Below, piece by piece: positions 7,679-16,360 of a stretch of DNA of 29,435 nt; position 1 is the stretch's first letter, and the number at the start of each line of letters is the position of its first letter. Below the pieces are notes generated by a model. The model worked only from the letters and a program-made list of their open reading frames with translations. It was not told the DNA's origin and did not search any database. The DNA lies in contig JAZNBS010000023.1 of assembly GCA_045587185.1 (NCBI GenBank), positions 1 through 29,435 on the forward strand. Reading direction: 5' to 3'. The translations under genes and the position numbers were made by a program. This DNA is from UMGS172 sp045587185 (GTDB taxonomy: Bacteria; Bacillota; Clostridia; Oscillospirales; Acutalibacteraceae).

Positions 7679-8953
7679 TTAATTGTTTTTTGTCTGAAAA
7701 TGTTCGGGCAACAAGGGTCTTATATCCCCTGCAAGATACAGAGAGCCGAAAACCACGATTTGGTCATCGGTTTTGGCGATATTTATGGCTTCCTCATAGT
7801 TATTTGCCACAACCACGTCGTCACATATTGATTGGCACACGGTTTTGAGTTCTTCGGCCGTCATTGTGCGCGGGTTTGACTGAACCTTGACGGCTATCAT
7901 TCTCCTAAACTTGCCTTTTAGCAGATTCAAAGCGTCCGAAACATCCTTATCGGCCATAAACCCGACGATTGCGGTGGCATTTGTCACCCCTGTTTTGTCC
8001 AGAAGTTCTGCCAAAGCGCCCGTTCCGTTGGGGTTGTGCGAACCGTCCAAAATAACAAGCGGTTGCTTTGATACAACCTCACACCTTGCGGGGAAAACGG
8101 TGGTACTCAAACCTTGCTTTATTTCTTGTACCGTTATTTTCGGGAAGGCAATCTTTACGGCCGTCACGGCATTCAAAGCGTTGCTTATCTGATGTTGACC
8201 TGGGAGTGAAATACAGTAATCTTGTCCCTGCCACAAAATATGACTTCCGAAAATATCGGCCGACAAAATGACCGCATCGTTACGGTTGCTGATTTCAAGT
8301 TCACAACCGCGCTCTTTGGCGGTATTTCGGATAACATTTAAAGCCCCTTCGCTATTATCGGCAGTAGTAACAACAGGACATCCCTTTTTTATGATACCGC
8401 ATTTTTCAAAAGCGATTTTCTCTTCGGTATTGCCCAAAATTGATGTGTGGTCAAGGGCTATTCTGGCAATAACCGATACTTTGGGCTTGGAAATGGTGTT
8501 GGTGGCATCCAACCTACCGCCAAGGCCAACTTCCAATACAACGGCATCGCACCCCTGCTCCAAAAAATAGAGGAATGCCACTGCGGTTATAAACTCAAAC
8601 TCGGTTATGGGACAACTGTCATCAAAACTTATGTCCACAACCGCTTTTACTTTTTCGGTGTAAACGGCAAGGTCTTTGTCGGAGATCGGTTGACCGTTTA
8701 TCTGTATACGTTCGTTGAAAGCAGTGACAAACGGCGAAATATAAAGTCCGGTTTTCTTGCCCGATGCGCGCAGTATATTGCTCAAAAAGGTACAGGTTGA
8801 GCCTTTGCCGTTGGTACCCGCAACATGGATTATATTAAGTTTTTCCTGAGGGTCGCCCAAGCGGTGCAAAAGGTCAGAAATGCGGTCAAGACCAGGTCTT
8901 GACCCAAACCTCATAAGAGAATGTATGTAGTTTAAACATTCGGTATAATTCAT
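7679..8953 (-). CDS. folC: Folylpolyglutamate / dihydrofolate synthase
   Basis: This Mur-ligase-fold enzyme adds glutamate to dihydropteroate and/or reduced folates using ATP. The P-loop HVAGTNGKGST is at about residues 43-53, followed by the YISPFVTAFNERI loop, EVGLGGRLDATN and the DHTSILGNTEEKIAFEK segment with the carbamylated-lysine region, and the C-terminal ILDGSHNPNG. The length of 424 residues is normal. I chose the ATG at 8953 because GAGGAAACTG precedes it; the ATG at 8965 has no ribosome site. valS lies 91 bases upstream with a palindromic repeat in the gap, and the two are probably co-transcribed. Confidence 0.93.
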   Translation of the reverse strand: MNYTECLNYIHSLMRFGSRPGLDRISDLLHRLGDPQEKLNIIHVAGTNGKGSTCTFLSNILRASGKKTGLYISPFVTAFNERIQINGQPISDKDLAVYTEKVKAVVDISFDDSCPITEFEFITAVAFLYFLEQGCDAVVLEVGLGGRLDATNTISKPKVSVIARIALDHTSILGNTEEKIAFEKCGIIKKGCPVVTTADNSEGALNVIRNTAKERGCELEISNRNDAVILSADIFGSHILWQGQDYCISLPGQHQISNALNAVTAVKIAFPKITVQEIKQGLSTTVFPARCEVVSKQPLVILDGSHNPNGTGALAELLDKTGVTNATAIVGFMADKDVSDALNLLKGKFRRMIAVKVQSNPRTMTAEELKTVCQSICDDVVVANNYEEAINIAKTDDQIVVFGSLYLAGDIRPLLPEHFQTKNN

Positions 8954-8972
8954 CAGTTTCCTCATTAAAAAT

Positions 8973-9022
8973 CGTAGGGGCGTTCTGCGAACGCCCGCGG
9001 GCGAACGCAGTTCGCCCCTACG
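8973..9022. repeat. 50-bp near-perfect palindrome (GTAGGGGCG-type)
   Basis: The outer arms CGTAGGGGCG and CGCCCCTACG enclose further complementary sequence (TTCTGCGAACGCCCG / CGGGCGAACGCAGTT with two mismatches). It fills the valS-folC gap and resembles dispersed extragenic palindromes seen in Clostridia genomes (recollection). Transcribed, it would form a long hairpin but has no U-tract, so it is not a canonical terminator. Confidence 0.85.
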
Positions 9023-9044
9023 TCAGCTTCAAACAAAATATCAA

Positions 9045-11675
9045 TTACATTTTTGCCTTGATGTCGGCAATGCTGGCCTCCAAAAGGGTTATCTTATCAA
9101 CCGCCTTTTTGTAAGACTCACGCTGTGCCTCAACAACCTGTGCAGGCGCCTTGGAAACAAATGCTTCATTGTTAAGTTTTGCTCCAAGGAAGTCTCTATC
9201 CTTCTCAGCGGCGGCAAGTTCCTTGTTAAGACGTTCAAGTTCTTTTGTAAAGTCAACCAACTCTGTTATAGGAATCTGAACAACTGCATCGGTGGTTACA
9301 ACACGGACTGCACCCTCAACATCAACATTATCAACAACTTCGACATCGGAAGCCGAGGCAAGACGGCTCATAAATACCGCGCACTTATTAAAGGTGTCCT
9401 TTTCCTCGGTGCTGATGTAAAGTTTTGCCTTTTTAGAGGGAGGTACATTCATTTCGGCACGGCGATTACGCACAGCCTTGATAACATCCATAACCTTTTC
9501 AAACTGAACCTCTTCTGCCGAGAAATCAAGGCACTCAGAGGCGGTGGGCCAACTTGAAACCATAATTGTCTCACCCTCGTGAGGCAAAGCCTGCCAGATT
9601 TCCTCTGTGATGAACGGCATAAAGGGATGCAACAACTTCAACGTGTTGGAAAGCACGTATACAAGAACACCTCTTGCAGTGGATGCCTTTTGGGCATCGT
9701 CACCGTTAAGACGGACCTTACAAAGTTCAATATACCAGTCACAGTATACATCCCATATAAAGTCATACAGTTTTGAAACCGCAAGTCCAATCTCAAACTT
9801 GTCAAGATTTTCGGTAACCTCTTTAACAACATTATTGAATTTGGAAAGTACCCATTTATCCTCAAGTTCAAGGTCTTCGGGGATATAGGGTGCGGGCTCG
9901 TCATCGTTAAGATTCATCAAAACAAAACGTGCAGCGTTCCAAAGTTTGTTGGCAAAGTTACGGCTTGCCTCAACACGCTCGGCAGAATATCTCATATCAT
10001 TACCGGGGGTGTTACCTGTAGCAAGAGTAAAACGCAAAGCGTCGGCGCCGTACTTTTCAATTTCCTCCAACGGGTCAATACCGTTGCCCAGAGACTTGGA
10101 CATCTTTCTGCCCTGAGCATCACGCACAATACCGTGGAACAGGACGGTGTTGAACGGTGCTTTTCCTGTATACTCAAGACCCGAGAAAATCATACGCGCA
10201 ACCCAGAAGAAGATAATATCATAACCCGTGACAAGGGTGCTTGTGGGATAGAAATATTTAAGGTCAAGGGTATTGTCTGGCCAGCCAAGGGTCGAGAAAG
10301 GCCAAAGAGCCGATGAGAACCACGTATCAAGGGTATCTTCATCCATTCTTACCTTACCGCCACACTTGGGGCACACATCAATATCGGCACGGCTTACGGT
10401 CATTTCGCCGCAATCGTCACAATACCATGCAGGGATTCTGTGACCCCACCAAAGTTGACGGGAGATACACCAGTCTTTAATATTCTCCATCCAGTTGTAA
10501 TAGGTTTTTTCAAAACGAGAAGGAATAAGTTTAATCTCACCTTTTTTTACAACGTCAATAGCAGGCTCGGCCAAAGGTTGCATCTTAACAAACCACTGCT
10601 TGGAAATGCGAGGCTCAACAACGGTAGAGCAACGGTAGCAAGAGCCAACATTGTGCTTCATTGGCTCGACCTTGACAAGGAATCCGCCCTCTTCAAGATC
10701 GGCAACTATTGCCTTTCTTGCCTCATAACGGTCCATACCGCAATATTTACCGCCAAGTTCATTGATATGAGCATCGTCGGTCATAACATTGATAACCTCA
10801 AGGTTGTGACGCAGTCCCACCTCGAAGTCATTCGGGTCGTGTGCAGGGGTAATCTTAACAACGCCCGTACCGAAGTCCATTTCAACATAGGTATCGGCAA
10901 CAACGGGAATCTCACGTCCCACAAGCGGTAAGGTTACGGTCTTGCCGATAATGTCCTTATAACGCTCATCATCGGGATGAACCGCAACAGCGGTATCACC
11001 GAGAAGTGTTTCGGGACGGGTGGTGGCAAGTTCGATATACCCGCTACCGTCGGTAATGGGGTAACGCAAATGCCAGAAGTTGCCGTCCTTTTCCGAATAA
11101 TCAACCTCAGCATCCGAAATTGAAGTCAAACAATGGGGACACCAGTTGATAATACGCTCACCGCGGTAGATAAGCCCCTTTTCATAAAGACGTACAAAAA
11201 CCTCACGAACAGCCTTTGAACAACCCTCATCAAGGGTAAATCTTTCTCTTTCCCAGTCACAGGATGTACCGAGTTTCTTCAACTGCTCGATAATTCTGCC
11301 CCCGAACTTCTCTTTCCATGCCCAAGCGCGCTCCAAAAATCCGTCACGTCCGAGGTCATCTTTTGAAACACCCTCTTTACGCATTGCTTCAACGATTTTA
11401 GCCTCGGTTGCAATGGATGCGTGGTCTGTACCGGGAAGCCAAAGTGCAGAATAGCCCTGCATTCTCTTCCAACGGATGAGAATATCCTGCAGGGTCTCAT
11501 CCAAAGCGTGTCCCATATGAAGTTGACCCGTGATGTTGGGTGGCGGAATCACGATGGTATAAGGCTGTTTTTTCTGATCAACCTCTGCGTGAAAATATTT
11601 TCCTTTAAGCCAGAAGTCATAAGTCCTGTCCTCAACTGCGGACGGATTATAGACCTTTTCAAGTTCTTTCTTCAT
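9045..11675 (-). CDS. valS: Valyl-tRNA synthetase
   Basis: A class I synthetase that charges tRNA-Val with valine and edits misacylated threonine. It contains the HIGH motif as HMGH (residues 53-56, after PPPNITGQL), the CP1 editing domain (ATTRPETLLGDTAVAVHP), the KMSKS motif GRKMSKSLGNG at about residue 525, a Zn-like CPKCGG and CDDCGE pair, and the C-terminal coiled-coil arm (from about residue 810). Its 876 residues are full length. The leader is about 45 bases from a strong promoter and has no room for a T-box, so control by uncharged tRNA is not apparent. Confidence 0.97.
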   Translation of the reverse strand: MKKELEKVYNPSAVEDRTYDFWLKGKYFHAEVDQKKQPYTIVIPPPNITGQLHMGHALDETLQDILIRWKRMQGYSALWLPGTDHASIATEAKIVEAMRKEGVSKDDLGRDGFLERAWAWKEKFGGRIIEQLKKLGTSCDWERERFTLDEGCSKAVREVFVRLYEKGLIYRGERIINWCPHCLTSISDAEVDYSEKDGNFWHLRYPITDGSGYIELATTRPETLLGDTAVAVHPDDERYKDIIGKTVTLPLVGREIPVVADTYVEMDFGTGVVKITPAHDPNDFEVGLRHNLEVINVMTDDAHINELGGKYCGMDRYEARKAIVADLEEGGFLVKVEPMKHNVGSCYRCSTVVEPRISKQWFVKMQPLAEPAIDVVKKGEIKLIPSRFEKTYYNWMENIKDWCISRQLWWGHRIPAWYCDDCGEMTVSRADIDVCPKCGGKVRMDEDTLDTWFSSALWPFSTLGWPDNTLDLKYFYPTSTLVTGYDIIFFWVARMIFSGLEYTGKAPFNTVLFHGIVRDAQGRKMSKSLGNGIDPLEEIEKYGADALRFTLATGNTPGNDMRYSAERVEASRNFANKLWNAARFVLMNLNDDEPAPYIPEDLELEDKWVLSKFNNVVKEVTENLDKFEIGLAVSKLYDFIWDVYCDWYIELCKVRLNGDDAQKASTARGVLVYVLSNTLKLLHPFMPFITEEIWQALPHEGETIMVSSWPTASECLDFSAEEVQFEKVMDVIKAVRNRRAEMNVPPSKKAKLYISTEEKDTFNKCAVFMSRLASASDVEVVDNVDVEGAVRVVTTDAVVQIPITELVDFTKELERLNKELAAAEKDRDFLGAKLNNEAFVSKAPAQVVEAQRESYKKAVDKITLLEASIADIKAKM

Positions 11676-11724
11676 TACTTCAAGTCCTTTCGGAAAACTA
11701 TTGAATTAACTTTTAAGTTTATAT

Positions 11725-11753
11725 ATGATATATCAAATCTTTTAAAAAGTCAA
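11725..11753 (-). promoter_or_regulatory. Sigma-A promoter of valS
   Basis: The minus strand has TTGACT (11748-11753) and TATCAT (11725-11730) with a 17-base spacer. The transcript would start about 45 bases before the valS ATG. Confidence 0.75.
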
Positions 11754-11806
11754 CTATTACAGTATTTTCCTTTGTTATTTTTAAAAGTGTGACACAAAAT
11801 AACATC

Positions 11807-11868
11807 GTCAGTATGAATTAAACGCTTGCATTCAGACTGACCTGCACTCCGAAAACATTCGGAGTGCA
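11807..11868. repeat. Two tandem hairpins between parC and valS
   Basis: The first hairpin is GTCAGTATGAAT / ATTCAGACTGAC (11807-11841, one mismatch pair). The second is TGCACTCCGAA / TTCGGAGTGCA (11843-11868). The second has a T-run only on the plus strand, whereas the gene that ends here (parC) is on the minus strand. They may act in RNA 3'-end formation or protection. Confidence 0.7.
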
Positions 11869-11876
11869 TTTGTTTT

Positions 11877-14117
11877 TTACAGTTTCAACTGTTCACCCTG
11901 TTCTTCGGCTGAAGGAAGGCTTCCCGCGGCAGGCAGAGTCCTTGTTCTGTAACGGTGGGGTTTTTGGAACATACCGTCCCGATACGGCACAACCTCAAAC
12001 AGACGCTGACCCTTTTTCTGAGTCATAACGGCTACACCGCCATTATCCTTGGTAGCCTTAACCTGCAAAGCGCCTGTGTGAAGCAACAACATTCTGCCGT
12101 TCGATGACTTGAGCAACAGTTCGGTATCTTCCTTTATATGCATTATCTGACAAAGTTCAAACTTGTCGCTATATGCCGAAATAAGTTTTTTACGGTTAGT
12201 CTTGGTGGCATAAGCCGAAAGTGCAACCTTTGAAACCCGTCCGTTAGAGAAGAAGAACATCATAAAACCCGTGTAATCGGTGGTGACTATCATCGCAACG
12301 GGCTTTTCGCCCTCATCAAAATCAAGTTTCGACGGTACGTAATCACCCAAAACGCTCGCCTTGGTGTCCTCAAAATCGTTGGTCCTTGACTTATAGACCT
12401 GACATTTATCAGTAAAGAACAACAACTCGGTGGCATTGGTTGTTTCAACGGTGGTGACTATCTCGTCACCTTCTTTAAGTTTGTGTTCACCGCTCATTCT
12501 GAGTGACTGCGGTGTTATCTTCTTAAAGTAACCGTCCTTAGTAAAAAACAGCGTTACAGGATAATCGGGTACCTTTTCTTCCTCAATCTCTATCTTGTTC
12601 TCTTCGGCGGAAATTATCTTGGTTTTTCTTTCCTGACCGTATTTTTTGGCAACCTCTTCAAGTTCTTTTATGATAATATTCATAACCCTTCTGCGGGATT
12701 TCAGAATATCCTCAAGGTCGGCAATTTCTTTTTCGAGTGCCTCAACATCCTCCAAACGCTTTAAAATATACTCGCGGTTCAAATGACGGAGTTTGATTTC
12801 GGCAACATATTCGGCCTGAACCTCATCAATACCGAACCCAATCATCAAGTTGGGCACAACGTCCTTTTCCTCGGCGGTTTCGCGTACAATTTTAATCGCC
12901 TTATCAATGTCGAGCAGTATTTTTTGCAAGCCTTTCAAAAGGTGATACTTTTCCTTGGCTTTGGCGAGGTTAAAATAGACTCTGCGTTTAACACATTCTT
13001 CCCTGAATGCCGTCCACTCGGTCAGTATCTCTTTAACACCCATTACCTTTGGGGTGTTGCCGACAAGAATATTAAAGTTGCAAGAGAAATTATCCTGCAA
13101 CGGGGTCATTTTGAAGACCTTTTGCATAAACTTCTCGGGGTCAACACCTCGTTTTAGGTCAATAGTAATTTTCAGGCCGTTAAGGTCGGTCTCGTCACGG
13201 ACATCGTTAATCTCGGTTATTTTTTTGAGTTTAACAAGGTCTATTATTTTTTCGATAATAGCCTCAATGGTGGTGGTCGGCGGAATCTGTGTTATATCAA
13301 TACAGTTGGCCGATTTATCATAGTTATAAACGCCCCTTACCTTGATGCTTCCGCGGCCCGTACGGTATACATTTTCGATTTCTGCACGGTCATATAGCAG
13401 TTCGCCGCCACCGGGGAAATCCGGTGCCGTAAGGTAATCTGCAACGTTAATATCCTCATCCTTGATGAACTCTATCTCGGTTTTGCATACCTCGGCAAGG
13501 TTAAACGGACATATGGAACTTGCCATACCAACGGCAATACCCGTGTTGGCATTAACCAAAACCGACGGGAATGACACCGGAAAAAGTGTCGGTTCCAACA
13601 TGGTTGCGTCATAGTTGTCAACCATATCAACGGTATCTCGGTCAATATCGTTAAACAGTTCGGCAGCAATAGGTGCCAACTTTGCTTCGGTATAACGCGA
13701 TGCGGCATAAGCCATATCACGCGAATAGGCTTTGCCCATATTACCCTTAGACTCAACATACGGGTGAAGTAATGCCTCGTTACCCTCAGTAAGTCGGACC
13801 ATTGTTTCATAAATTGCAGCATCACCGTGAGGATTCAGACGCATTGTCTGACCTGCGATGTTGGCAGATTTGGTTTTAGGTCCTTTCAAAAGGCCCATAT
13901 TGTACATTGTATACAGTAGTTTTCTGTGCGATGGCTTGAAACCGTCAATCTCCGGTATAGCGCGGGACAGAATAACACTCATCGCATAAGGCATATAATT
14001 GGTCTCAAGCGTTTCGGTTATAGGCTGTTCAACAACCAAACCTGCGCCTGCAATATAGGCATTGGCAATAGGTGCCGAAGGCTTTATTTCCTGTTGTTTC
14101 TTCTTTTTCGGAGGCAT
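11877..14117 (-). CDS. parC: DNA topoisomerase IV subunit A
   Basis: This subunit cuts and rejoins DNA in the type IIA topoisomerase that decatenates chromosomes. The N-terminal breakage-reunion domain has SRAIPEIDGFKPSHRKLLYTM, the quinolone-pocket region and the catalytic Tyr142 in AASRYTEAKL. A long coiled coil (about 430-500) and a beta-pinwheel-like C-terminus follow, with no clear gyrase GQRGGKG box, which favours topoisomerase IV. The ATG at 14117 has AAGGAG eight bases upstream and gives 746 residues; an earlier in-frame start at 14135 has none. It follows parE by 43 bases, as expected for parE-parC, with no dnaN or recF nearby. Confidence 0.9.
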   Translation of the reverse strand: MPPKKKKQQEIKPSAPIANAYIAGAGLVVEQPITETLETNYMPYAMSVILSRAIPEIDGFKPSHRKLLYTMYNMGLLKGPKTKSANIAGQTMRLNPHGDAAIYETMVRLTEGNEALLHPYVESKGNMGKAYSRDMAYAASRYTEAKLAPIAAELFNDIDRDTVDMVDNYDATMLEPTLFPVSFPSVLVNANTGIAVGMASSICPFNLAEVCKTEIEFIKDEDINVADYLTAPDFPGGGELLYDRAEIENVYRTGRGSIKVRGVYNYDKSANCIDITQIPPTTTIEAIIEKIIDLVKLKKITEINDVRDETDLNGLKITIDLKRGVDPEKFMQKVFKMTPLQDNFSCNFNILVGNTPKVMGVKEILTEWTAFREECVKRRVYFNLAKAKEKYHLLKGLQKILLDIDKAIKIVRETAEEKDVVPNLMIGFGIDEVQAEYVAEIKLRHLNREYILKRLEDVEALEKEIADLEDILKSRRRVMNIIIKELEEVAKKYGQERKTKIISAEENKIEIEEEKVPDYPVTLFFTKDGYFKKITPQSLRMSGEHKLKEGDEIVTTVETTNATELLFFTDKCQVYKSRTNDFEDTKASVLGDYVPSKLDFDEGEKPVAMIVTTDYTGFMMFFFSNGRVSKVALSAYATKTNRKKLISAYSDKFELCQIMHIKEDTELLLKSSNGRMLLLHTGALQVKATKDNGGVAVMTQKKGQRLFEVVPYRDGMFQKPHRYRTRTLPAAGSLPSAEEQGEQLKL

Positions 14118-14160
14118 ATTTTTACTCCTTATCAATTTCTTTAATCACACAAAATCGGCA

Positions 14161-16155
14161 TTAACTCAAATCCGCGTTGGCGATATACATATATCCCTTT
14201 TCGGTGATAATTTCCTTACGTCCGTCAATATTGTCACCCAAAAGTATGTCGAACATATGTGCAGTTGCCTCGGCATCCTCGGGACTTACTTTGATAAGCC
14301 GTCTTGTATCGGGATTCATTGTGGTGAGGCTCATCATATCGGCTTGGTTTTCACCAAGACCTTTTGAACGCTGAACGGTACACTTATTGTCCCCCACCAT
14401 ATTGGCCATAATTTCTGCCTTTTCTCTTTCGTCATAGGCAAAATAGGTCTTTTCCTTGGTGGTTATTTCATAAAGAGGTGTTTCGGCAATATAAACCTTG
14501 CCTGCCTCAATCAATGTCGGCACAAGGCGGTATATCATAGTGAGGATAAGCGTTCTTATCTGGAAACCGTCTTCGTCAGCATCGGTACAGATAATGACCT
14601 TATTCCAACGCAAAGCGTCAAGATTAAAGTTAGAGATATCCTTATTTGCCTTGGACTTGACCTCAACACCGCACCCCAAAACTTTGATAAGATTAGTGAT
14701 TATCTCCGACTTGAAGATACGCTCATATTCGGCCTTAAGGCAGTTGAGTATTTTACCGCGAACGGGAATAACAGCCTGAAATTCTGCATTTCTTGCCATC
14801 TTGACCGAACCCAAGGCCGAGTCACCCTCAACAATAAACAGTTCGCGCTCTTTGGGGTCTTTTGAACGGCAGTCAACGAATTTTTCAATTCGGCTCAGTA
14901 AGTCATTGCCTGTTGATAACGTCTTTTTGATGTTAAGACGCTCTCGTTCAGACCTCTCACGGCTACGTTTGTTAATAAGCACCTGATTGACGATTTTCTC
15001 GGCATCGTCCTTATTCTCGATAAAATAAACCTCAAGTTGATGACGGAAAAAGTCAGTCATTGCGTCACCAATAAATTTGTTGGTAACCGCTTTTTTGGTC
15101 TGGTTTGCGTATGACGTCATTGACGCTGTGGAAAAACCCGAAGTACACAAGACCAAGCATTCCTCAACATCCTGAAAGGTTATCTTGGACTCATTTTTGG
15201 AATATTTGTTGTTATCCTTGATATATTTGTCAATCTGATAAACAAAAGCGTTCTTGACTGCACGGTCGGGCGAACCGCCAAGTTCAAGCCAACTTGAGTT
15301 GTGATAATACTCTTTGAGTTGAACTCGGTTTGAGAAACATACCGCCGCGCTGACCTTAACCTTATAGTCAGGCAAATCTTCACGGTCGCGACCCTTTTTT
15401 TCGGTCTGCCAGAACTGCATCGGAGTGAGTCCCTTATCGCCCACAACCTCGGCAACATAATCTTTGATGCCTGCAGGATAGCAGAATTCATAGGTTTCAA
15501 ACTTATTGCCGTTCCCAATCTGGTTACGCAACACCATTGTAATATTGTCATTGGCAATCGCCTGACGCCTTAGTATATCAAGATAATACTCAAGCGGAAT
15601 ATCTATATCGGTAAAAACCTTTGTATCGGGTTTCCAACGTGTTTTGGTGCCGGTATCTTTACCCGAATAAGGCTCTTTTTTCAGTCCGCCGACATTCTCT
15701 CCCTTTTCAAAATGAAGATTATAAATATAACCGTCACGCTTTATTTCAACATCCATATATTCCGAAGAATACTGGGTTGAGCAAAGTCCAAGACCGTTCA
15801 TACCCAAAGAAAACTCATAACTGTCTCCGTCGGCAGTGTCGTACTTTCCGCCTGCATACATTTCACAGTAAAGAAGTTCCCAGTTAAAGCAGTTTTCTTT
15901 AGTATTGAAATCAACCGGTGCGCCTCGTCCAAAATCCTGCACCTCAATGGAATGATCTGCATAACGGGTGACAACGATTCTTTTGCCGTGACCTTCACGG
16001 GCTTCGTCAATAGAGTTTGAAATGATTTCAAAAACAGAATGCTCGCAACCGATAATATCGTTTGAGCCAAATATTACCGCGGGTCTCTTTCGCACACGGT
16101 CTGCGCCCTTTAAAGACGAAATGCTTTCATTACCGTACTCAGGCTTTTTAGCCAT
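14161..16155 (-). CDS. parE: DNA topoisomerase IV subunit B
   Basis: The ATPase subunit paired with parC. The GHKL ATPase domain shows EIISNSIDEA, QDFGRGAPVD and the GMNGLG loop; the TOPRIM domain shows EGDSALG (about residue 443), PVRGKILN and TDADEDG; QRSKGLGE follows. Two TOPRIM motifs differ from the usual EGDSAGG and DADVDG, and the ATPase-domain GGTHE motif is replaced by GGSPD. The catalytic acidic residues are kept, so activity is expected. The ATG at 16155 gives 664 residues and has AAGGA about ten bases upstream; the ATG at 16176 is a less likely start. Confidence 0.9.
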   Translation of the reverse strand: MAKKPEYGNESISSLKGADRVRKRPAVIFGSNDIIGCEHSVFEIISNSIDEAREGHGKRIVVTRYADHSIEVQDFGRGAPVDFNTKENCFNWELLYCEMYAGGKYDTADGDSYEFSLGMNGLGLCSTQYSSEYMDVEIKRDGYIYNLHFEKGENVGGLKKEPYSGKDTGTKTRWKPDTKVFTDIDIPLEYYLDILRRQAIANDNITMVLRNQIGNGNKFETYEFCYPAGIKDYVAEVVGDKGLTPMQFWQTEKKGRDREDLPDYKVKVSAAVCFSNRVQLKEYYHNSSWLELGGSPDRAVKNAFVYQIDKYIKDNNKYSKNESKITFQDVEECLVLCTSGFSTASMTSYANQTKKAVTNKFIGDAMTDFFRHQLEVYFIENKDDAEKIVNQVLINKRSRERSERERLNIKKTLSTGNDLLSRIEKFVDCRSKDPKERELFIVEGDSALGSVKMARNAEFQAVIPVRGKILNCLKAEYERIFKSEIITNLIKVLGCGVEVKSKANKDISNFNLDALRWNKVIICTDADEDGFQIRTLILTMIYRLVPTLIEAGKVYIAETPLYEITTKEKTYFAYDEREKAEIMANMVGDNKCTVQRSKGLGENQADMMSLTTMNPDTRRLIKVSPEDAEATAHMFDILLGDNIDGRKEIITEKGYMYIANADLS

Positions 16156-16225
16156 ATCTTTACCATCCTTATACATTATAATTTACATTCTTGTATCATT
16201 GCATAATTTATCCATTATCTATCAA

Positions 16226-16254
16226 ATTATATACCATATCTTGTGTTTCGTCAA
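16226..16254 (-). promoter_or_regulatory. Sigma-A promoter of parE-parC
   Basis: The minus strand has TTGACG (16249-16254) and a consensus TATAAT (16226-16231) with a 17-base spacer, about 65 bases before the parE start. Confidence 0.85.
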
Positions 16255-16269
16255 GTGTTTTTAAACAAA

Positions 16270-16301
16270 ATAAAAGGCTAACAGCGTTTAAACTGTCAGC
16301 C
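16270..16301 (-). terminator. Terminator of the kinase operon
   Basis: The stem GGCTGACAG / CTGTTAGCC (one mismatch) is followed on the minus strand by TTTTATTTTGTTT. It closes the island and insulates the parE promoter. Confidence 0.75.
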
Positions 16302-16360
16302 GATTAAATCATTTATTCACCTTTTACAAACAAAACGTCTTCTTATTTTTCAAAATTCCC

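Noticed and set aside
11676..11730. T-box leader for valS
   Set aside because: The transcript leader is about 45 bases, with no T-box sequence or specifier stem.
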